DNA of 16,360 bases, from positions 1 through 16,360 of the forward strand of contig DPXQ01000045.1 of the NCBI GenBank assembly GCA_003527225.1, written 5' to 3'. Of this stretch, positions 13,694 through 16,360 are shown piece by piece. The translations under genes were made by a program, and so were the position numbers. Under the pieces are notes generated by a model. It was not told the origin of the DNA. It did no database searches and worked only from the letters and a program-made list of their open reading frames with translations. This stretch comes from Rhizobium sp. (GTDB lineage: Bacteria; Pseudomonadota; Alphaproteobacteria; Rhizobiales; Rhizobiaceae). Each line of letters opens with the position of its first letter. Position 1 is the stretch's first letter.

Positions 13694-13860
13694 GCGACAG
13701 CGGCACAGGCGGCAGGGGCATTGACCAGGCCGCAGGGCATGCACCCGCCCATACGGATGCCCAGCCGGAAAGCCGGAATGTTGGCGCATGGCATGGGGGC
13801 CGGGTCAGGAGGTAGAGGCCCGGCCGTGCGTGGTGGGTGTCGCGAGAAAAGGATACTCAA
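13594..13860 (-). CDS. Doubtful small ORF of a type often annotated in rhizobial phage regions
   Basis: The frame runs up to 88 codons from a TTG at 13860; an internal ATG gives a protein starting MPCANIPAFRLGIRMG. The C-terminal STMARKGRATQSTTE recalls the 'RKGRATLN' endings of small Icd/Ash-type products of enterobacterial prophages. Those overlap the C4-like RNA sequence there, and the frame overlaps the RNA candidate here too. No Shine-Dalgarno is visible, and conservation of the sequence may reflect the RNA instead of the protein. It is listed because such frames are commonly called as genes. Confidence 0.25.
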   Translation of the reverse strand: MSILFSRHPPRTAGPLPPDPAPMPCANIPAFRLGIRMGGCMPCGLVNAPAACAAVAPLTIGPHRGRSRPSTMARKGRATQSTTERREG

Positions 13861-13870
13861 ATTGTGAGTA
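13854..13870. promoter_or_regulatory. 17-bp operator-like dyad
   Basis: TACTCA (13854-13859) and TGAGTA (13865-13870) form perfect inverted half-sites around AATTG. The spacing is what a dimeric HTH repressor would contact. It lies between the Rha-like gene and the RNA candidate, so it could control the latter or the genes beyond it. No second copy was noticed in the window. Confidence 0.35.
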
Positions 13871-13888
13871 CCCTTGGGATCTCGATAG

Positions 13889-13910
13889 ACGCCCTCTAAA
13901 CTGAGGGCGT
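13889..13910 (-). terminator. Hairpin downstream of the Rha-like gene
   Basis: ACGCCCTC (13889-13896) pairs perfectly with GAGGGCGT (13903-13910) over a 6-nt loop, 23 bases past the Rha-like stop on the minus strand. No T-run follows, so termination would be weak or factor-assisted; a protein-binding dyad is also possible. Confidence 0.4.
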
Positions 13911-13933
13911 TGACTTCCTCGAAATCACTCGGC

Positions 13934-14257
13934 TCAGATTTGAGCCCAGTGAGCCTGCCGGTTCATGCTGTCGAAATAGATACGTCCAAAACTGGACGCA
14001 TCTTCTCCGAGCTGCTCGAACATGCTTTCGATGTCTCGCTTGACATGTTGATGCTGCTTCCCATTCGGTGCGGTGTAGTAGCCACCAAATTTGGTTGTTA
14101 CTTCGCCGAGGTCATCCAGCATGACCTTGATGTCTCGGATCACATGGTGGTGAAGCTTCCCCGTCAACTCCGCGATCTCGCGGCTGGACATGGTCAGGGT
14201 GGCGCTGCTTGCCGATCGATTTCCCCGATGTTGCAGCCGGCGGGCGGGCGATACCAC
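13934..14257 (-). CDS. Short Rha-family-like phage regulatory protein with two tandem half-domains
   Basis: The Rha family consists of phage regulators that carry a conserved N-terminal domain. Here the diagnostic TLTMSSREIAELTGKLHHHV continues with IRDIKVMLDDLGE. Numbered from the ATG at 14191, the first unit starts at G11 (GKLHHHVIRDIKVMLDDLGE) and a second begins 33 residues later at G44 (GKQHQHVKRDIESMFEQLGE). The units share GK-x-H-x-HV-x-RDI, M, LGE, FG and Y. The usual C-terminal antirepressor domain is missing. The start is uncertain: GTG 14257, just after the previous stop, keeps the conserved residues before TLTM; GTG 14278 and ATG 14191 are alternatives, and no strong ribosome site decides. 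It may be a chimera of two rha genes made by recombination, or a compact double-headed regulator. Confidence 0.65.
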   Translation of the reverse strand: MVSPARRLQHRGNRSASSATLTMSSREIAELTGKLHHHVIRDIKVMLDDLGEVTTKFGGYYTAPNGKQHQHVKRDIESMFEQLGEDASSFGRIYFDSMNRQAHWAQI

Positions 14258-14258
14258 C

Positions 14259-14453
14259 CTATCCCCGGCGAGGCCCACGGCGGTTCGAAGGGCGGGGAGG
14301 CCTCAGGGCATCCGAGACGGTTCGAAGCGCGTTGGCCAGGTCCTGCATGTTGCGGTCGGCTTCCGGGTCGCAGCTCGGATCGATCGTGATCCACCGGCCA
14401 TCGGGCTGCTGTTCCCAGTACAGGTGCGGGTTCTCGTTTTGGGTCTTGTCCAT
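14259..14453 (-). CDS. Small hypothetical protein
   Basis: 64 residues from ATG 14453, chosen over the longer frame because GGAGG lies 6 bases upstream. The N-terminal half, MDKTQNENPHLYWEQQPDGR and WITIDPSC, looks like a small strand pair. The C-terminal half is a helix (NMQDLANALRTVSDAL) followed by a basic tail with RPPRPSNRRGPRR. The family is not recognised. It appears coupled to the Rha-like gene, whose likely GTG start follows its stop within two bases. Confidence 0.6.
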   Translation of the reverse strand: MDKTQNENPHLYWEQQPDGRWITIDPSCDPEADRNMQDLANALRTVSDALRPPRPSNRRGPRRG

Positions 14454-14536
14454 GGCTGCCTCCGTTGTGGAGGGACAGGGAAGCACCAGGGTCGGGGCTG
14501 GGCAAGTCGCAGATTTGCGAGTGCTGATCACCCTTC

Positions 14537-14552
14537 GGCTGAAATCTCAGCC
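14537..14552 (-). terminator. Hairpin just after the zinc-peptidase gene
   Basis: GGCTGA (14537-14542) pairs perfectly with TCAGCC (14547-14552) over a 4-nt loop, starting 8 bases past the peptidase stop on the minus strand. There is no T-run. A second small dyad, TCGCA/TGCGA (14507-14520), follows. Together they may separate the XRE-peptidase unit from the Rha-like unit. Confidence 0.4.
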
Positions 14553-14559
14553 CCCACCA

Positions 14560-15036
14560 TCAGCAGACAATATCGTCGATCTTCGTAGCCGGAAGGGTCT
14601 CTTCCTCCATCAGCGCGTTGGCCACTTCCCGAATCGTGGCCTCATGTCGTCGGACGAGATGAACGGCACTTTTCTGTAGCCGAGAGACCTGTTTTAGTTG
14701 CTGAACCTTCGATCCCGGCAGCTCCTCGGACATCCATGCAATCTGCCGCTGGTCATCGCCGTCACCACCGCTGTCACGTCCAAGAAGCTCGCGCTCGGCC
14801 ACCACACCGGCCATGAAAGCGACAATGCGCCCGCGCAAAACGGACGTCAGATCCCGATACTTTCCAGCGCTGTCCCACTGCTCATAGGTCATCCACGGAT
14901 CAGCAATGAAGTGATGGCCGGCAGAGTCCGCGTCTGGCGCAATTGTTGCGTGGCCGCATACCATCCCGAGAACACGACCGATGACAGCATGCCCAGCCTC
15001 ATGAATGGCCGTGTGGTATCTGTCACTATTCGGCAT
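14560..15036 (-). CDS. Stand-alone M41 (FtsH-like) zinc metallopeptidase domain protein
   Basis: 158 residues from ATG 15036, overlapping the XRE-like gene by 11 bp; GGGGTTTC-like sequence gives only a poor ribosome site, so translation is probably coupled. The zinc motif is HEAGH (H12, E13, H16 in TAIHEAGHAVIGRVLGM). A downstream AGVVAERELLGRDSGGDGDD (about 76-95) occupies the place of the third, acidic zinc ligand in the M41 family (D95 or a neighbouring Asp). The AAA+ ATPase and membrane segments of FtsH are absent, so it is not the housekeeping protease. Small proteins of this sort occur in mobile elements. Its pairing with a HTH repressor gene recalls ImmA-ImmR and phage repressor-peptidase modules, where the peptidase cleaves the repressor to induce the element; that role is inferred. 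Confidence 0.8.
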   Translation of the reverse strand: MPNSDRYHTAIHEAGHAVIGRVLGMVCGHATIAPDADSAGHHFIADPWMTYEQWDSAGKYRDLTSVLRGRIVAFMAGVVAERELLGRDSGGDGDDQRQIAWMSEELPGSKVQQLKQVSRLQKSAVHLVRRHEATIREVANALMEEETLPATKIDDIVC

Positions 15037-15229
15037 CGGGGTTTCCCTCAAGCTTCCGAAGCATGGCCCCGGTGCCGCCCTGGTCGATGATCTCCACCCC
15101 CTCGGCCTCGTAAGCCGCAATGATTTTGCCCTTGGTGGTGTCGGTCGCCGAACCTGACAGTTCGAAGCGGTTGACCGTGGTGAAGGCGATCCCGGCCGTG
15201 GAGCGCATCCGGGCCTTGCGTGATGCCAT
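15026..15229 (-). pseudogene. XRE-type HTH repressor, N-terminally truncated
   Basis: 67 codons remain open from ATG 15229. The sequence AGIAFTTVNRFELSGSATD, then TTKGKIIAAYEAEGVEIIDQ and GGTGAMLRK, matches the second half of short alphaproteobacterial XRE regulators: end of helix 2, recognition helix 3, helices 4-5 and the 'GVEFI-GG-G-R' ending. The expected first two helices ('ALLGWSQxDLA') are replaced by MASRKARMRST, and no upstream frame supplies them, so about 20 residues are lost. No Shine-Dalgarno precedes 15229. It overlaps the peptidase gene, its probable partner. It is probably no longer a functional repressor, though a shortened protein could still be made. Confidence 0.6.
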
Positions 15230-15359
15230 CGATCGCGCCGACTATGCATCGTTCCGGTATAGCTCGAGCCAGATCAAGGCCGACCTCTACCGCGAACTTC
15301 AGACCGTCATTGCCGCCGCCACTCAGGGCGCCGGCCACAACGCGGCATTGTCCGCATAA
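15198..15359 (+). CDS. Small hypothetical protein, possibly 5'-truncated
   Basis: The frame is open from 15120, but codons before about 15198 are antisense to the XRE remnant. From GTG 15198 it gives 53 residues: VERIRALRDAIDRADYASFR, a second helix SSQIKADLYRELQTVIAAAT and a polar end. This looks like a real small helical protein or the C-terminal end of a longer one. AAGG lies 12 bases upstream, rather far for a ribosome site. Its beginning coincides with the point where the XRE gene loses its N-terminus, so both may have been cut by one deletion. The next gene starts 17 bases after its stop. Confidence 0.45.
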   Translation: MERIRALRDAIDRADYASFRYSSSQIKADLYRELQTVIAAATQGAGHNAALSA

Positions 15360-15376
15360 CCCCGGAAGGAAAGACC

Positions 15377-15679
15377 ATGACCACCACCGCAACCCCAGAC
15401 CCGATCATGTCGCTGATCAGCGCCTACGCGTCGGCGCTTGCCTATGCCGAGGAAGTCAACCGCGCGGCCGGCGAAATGTCGGATGAGGACTATGAGGCGC
15501 TGGCGTCGAAAACGCATTACCCGATCCGTCAGGCCCTGATCGATTCGACCGAGTTCGCCACCTCTGCCGAGGGAGCCCGGGCTGCGCTCAACCTCGCAAT
15601 TCAGCAGCGCACGCTCGGCGACACCCCGCTGATTGATCGCATGATGGATGCCGCCGCCGGGTATCTCGCCCGGGCGTGA
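15377..15679 (+). CDS. Small hypothetical protein near the right att site
   Basis: 100 residues; ATG at 15377 has GGAAGGAAAG upstream. The protein is acidic and helical, including ASALAYAEEVNRAAGEMSDE, ALASKTHYPIRQALIDSTEF and ARAALNLAIQQRTLGDTPL; it has no signal peptide, membrane segment or known motif. The family is not identified. Together with the 53-aa gene before it, it forms the only plus-strand unit in the right third, and it is the last element gene before the att arm. In circular form it would lie upstream of int across the att site. Confidence 0.72.
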   Translation: MTTTATPDPIMSLISAYASALAYAEEVNRAAGEMSDEDYEALASKTHYPIRQALIDSTEFATSAEGARAALNLAIQQRTLGDTPLIDRMMDAAAGYLARA

Positions 15680-15743
15680 TCAAGATGGCGATTGTGCCGG
15701 AAGTGAAAGGTGCGGGGTAGAATCAGCCGTTTTTCGTCGCTGT

Positions 15744-15780
15744 GTTACCCTATTCGTTACCCCGACGAGGTTTGGGGTAA
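15744..15780. promoter_or_regulatory. Right att-arm repeats GTTACCC
   Basis: GTTACCC at 15744-15750 and GTTACCCCG at 15756-15764 read in the same orientation, with an inverted partial copy GGGGTAA at 15774-15780. The nine-base form is identical to 4338-4346 at the other end. In the excised circle these lie 43-80 bp on one side of the core, and the left set lies on the other side, as expected for the P and P' arms of an attP. Confidence 0.5.
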
Positions 15781-15822
15781 GGGCGATGGGCCGTCAATAG
15801 GCCTTAACGCGTTGAAAAGGTT

Positions 15823-15871
15823 TGGTGCCGCTTGCAGGACTCGAACCTGCGACCCCATCATTACGAATGAT
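15823..15871. repeat. attR: 49-bp core within the intact tRNA-Thr gene
   Basis: Exact copy of 4157-4205. Upstream bases differ at once (T at 15822 against G at 4156), as do downstream bases (G at 15872 against A at 4206), giving both limits. The element therefore supplied the 3' 49 bases of the working tRNA and the host supplied the 5' 27, so integration leaves the tRNA intact. Confidence 0.93.
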
Positions 15872-15898
15872 GTGCTCTACCACCTGAGCTAAAGCGGC
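15823..15898 (-). tRNA. tRNA-Thr (anticodon CGT)
   Basis: On the minus strand the 76 nt fold fully. Acceptor GCCGCTT pairs with AAGCGGC and is followed by A and an encoded CCA. The D arm contains AGCTCAGGTGGTAGAGC. Anticodon stem ATCA/TGAT sits around loop TTCGTAA, giving anticodon CGT for ACG codons. The T arm has GGTTCGAGTCC. The 3' two thirds come from the inserted element and the 5' third from the host. Confidence 0.96.
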
Positions 15899-16033
15899 CA
15901 ACGCGAACCGCAGCGCGTGCGGTTCGGTGATCTGGAGGCGCTGATACAGGCATCGCGCCGGAATTTCAAGCCGGGAAATTCGGCTCCCGCGGTTTTCCCC
16001 TTCAGGCGGCGCTGGAGCCGCCCAGACGTGGCA

Positions 16034-16360
16034 TCAGAGCGCGAGACGGGCGCGGGCGGCCTTGTATTCGCTCTCCAGTCGGGCAACGACGGAAGCGACG
16101 GGTTCGACGGCCTTGACCGCGCCGATGCCCTGGCCGCAGCCCCAGATGTCCTTCCAGGTCTTGGCGCCGGTGGTCGCCTTGTCGAAGTCCATCTTCGACG
16201 GGTCTGCGACCGGCAGGTTGTCCGGATCCATGCCGGCAGCGACAATCGACGACTTCAGGTAGTTGCCGTGGATGCCGGTGAAGTAGTTGGAATAGACGAT
16301 GTCGTTGGCATGGGCTTAGACGATCGCCTGCTTGTAGGCGTCGGATGCCCGGGCCTCGGT
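16034..16360 (-). pseudogene. Nitronate monooxygenase (2-nitropropane dioxygenase) 3' end with an in-frame stop
   Basis: Family members are FMN enzymes that oxidise nitronates to carbonyl compounds and nitrite. Read on the minus strand from the window edge, the frame gives TEARASDAYKQAIV, then TAA (16316-16318), then AHANDIVYSNYFTGIHGNYL and KSSIVAAGMDPDNLP, a DIWGCGQGIGAVKAVEPV stretch, and ends with YKAARARLAL. This C-terminal third is typical of the family on both sides of the stop, so the stop most likely arose from a Glu codon (GAA to TAA) or is a sequencing error. An internal ATG (16231) could only yield a useless tail. The 5' part is outside the window. The gene is host DNA next to the tRNA. 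Confidence 0.75.

Larger units (their letters stand above)
13278..13933. other. 656-bp stretch without a firm gene, rich in inverted repeats
   Basis: No frame here convinces as a complete gene. A minus-strand frame at 13331-13789 stays open for 152 codons. Its C-terminal half (about 13331-13580) reads plausibly, with RRGRTIYAAIYSCIGGALSF, but it has no credible start or ribosome site, and it overlaps a second open minus frame (13594-13860). The DNA holds a folded-RNA candidate (13589-13693), a GC hairpin GGCCGGG/CCCGGCC (13798-13804 with 13819-13825), a 17-bp operator-like dyad and a hairpin after the Rha-like gene. This looks like a phage control region more than spacer. Confidence 0.6.
4157..15871. 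mobile_element. Integrated element in tRNA-Thr(CGT), 11,666 bp per circle; candidate phage satellite or reduced prophage
   Basis: Bounded by an exact 49-bp direct repeat (4157-4205 and 15823-15871) that equals the 3' part of tRNA-Thr. A tyrosine recombinase gene is the first gene inside the left end, reading inward, which is the classic tRNA-island arrangement. Host genes flank both sides (nasA-cysG; nitronate monooxygenase). Cargo includes an AlpA-like regulator, a putative replication protein, several unknown small proteins, a phage tape measure protein, a Rha-like phage regulator and an XRE/zinc-peptidase pair. No terminase, portal, capsid, tail tube, lysis, relaxase, conjugation, toxin-antitoxin or resistance gene was recognised. 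The tape measure and Rha-like genes tie it to phages rather than conjugative elements. Its size fits known phage satellites, but satellite status is inference. Confidence 0.9.

Overview
The window looks like a chromosomal segment of an alphaproteobacterium of the order Rhizobiales (Hyphomicrobiales), probably Rhizobiaceae. The grounds are the high GC content, the assimilatory nitrate reductase to siroheme synthase gene order, a palindromic repeat type that is common in Rhizobiales genomes, and several small protein families typical of rhizobial prophages (a DUF6074-like protein, a Rha-like protein, a 'WYRR' protein). This assignment comes from recalled families, not from a search.

Layout. (1) Positions 1-4078 are host core: the 3' part of nasA (molybdopterin nitrate reductase with a C-terminal BFD-type [2Fe-2S] domain), overlapping cysG (siroheme synthase). 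CysG carries an unusual in-frame insertion made by a 211-bp inverted-repeat element. (2) Positions 4157-15871 are an integrated element of 11,666 bp per circle. It is bounded by an exact 49-bp direct repeat that is the 3' two thirds of tRNA-Thr(CGT). The intact tRNA is at the right end (15823-15898, minus strand) and the displaced 3' fragment is at the left (4157-4205). (3) Positions 15899-16360 are host again, with the 3' end of a nitronate monooxygenase gene broken by an in-frame TAA.

Inside the element, the left half is a plus-strand block. It starts with a tyrosine integrase, an unknown 233-aa protein and an AlpA-like regulator or excisionase. A tight run of small overlapping genes follows: a putative replication or DNA-binding protein with an origin-like palindrome in its 3' end, a DUF6074-like protein, two small unknowns, a coiled-coil protein and a 371-aa coiled-coil protein. 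The block ends at an intrinsic terminator and a HTH plus ribbon-helix-helix-like protein. The right half is mostly minus strand: an XRE repressor fragment overlapping an M41-type zinc peptidase gene, a 64-aa unknown, a Rha-like protein with two tandem half-domains, a structured C4-like RNA candidate, a signal-peptide protein and a 707-aa phage tail tape measure protein. Two short plus-strand genes lie next to the right att site.

Interpretation. The element has no recognisable terminase, capsid, portal, tail tube, lysis, primase or conjugation gene, but it carries one full-length tape measure gene. The most attractive reading is a small phage satellite that interferes with or retools a helper phage's tail. 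The main alternative is a decayed prophage that kept one morphogenesis gene. Control probably involves the AlpA-like protein, a repressor/peptidase pair that is now damaged, and a Rha/C4-type phage regulatory region.
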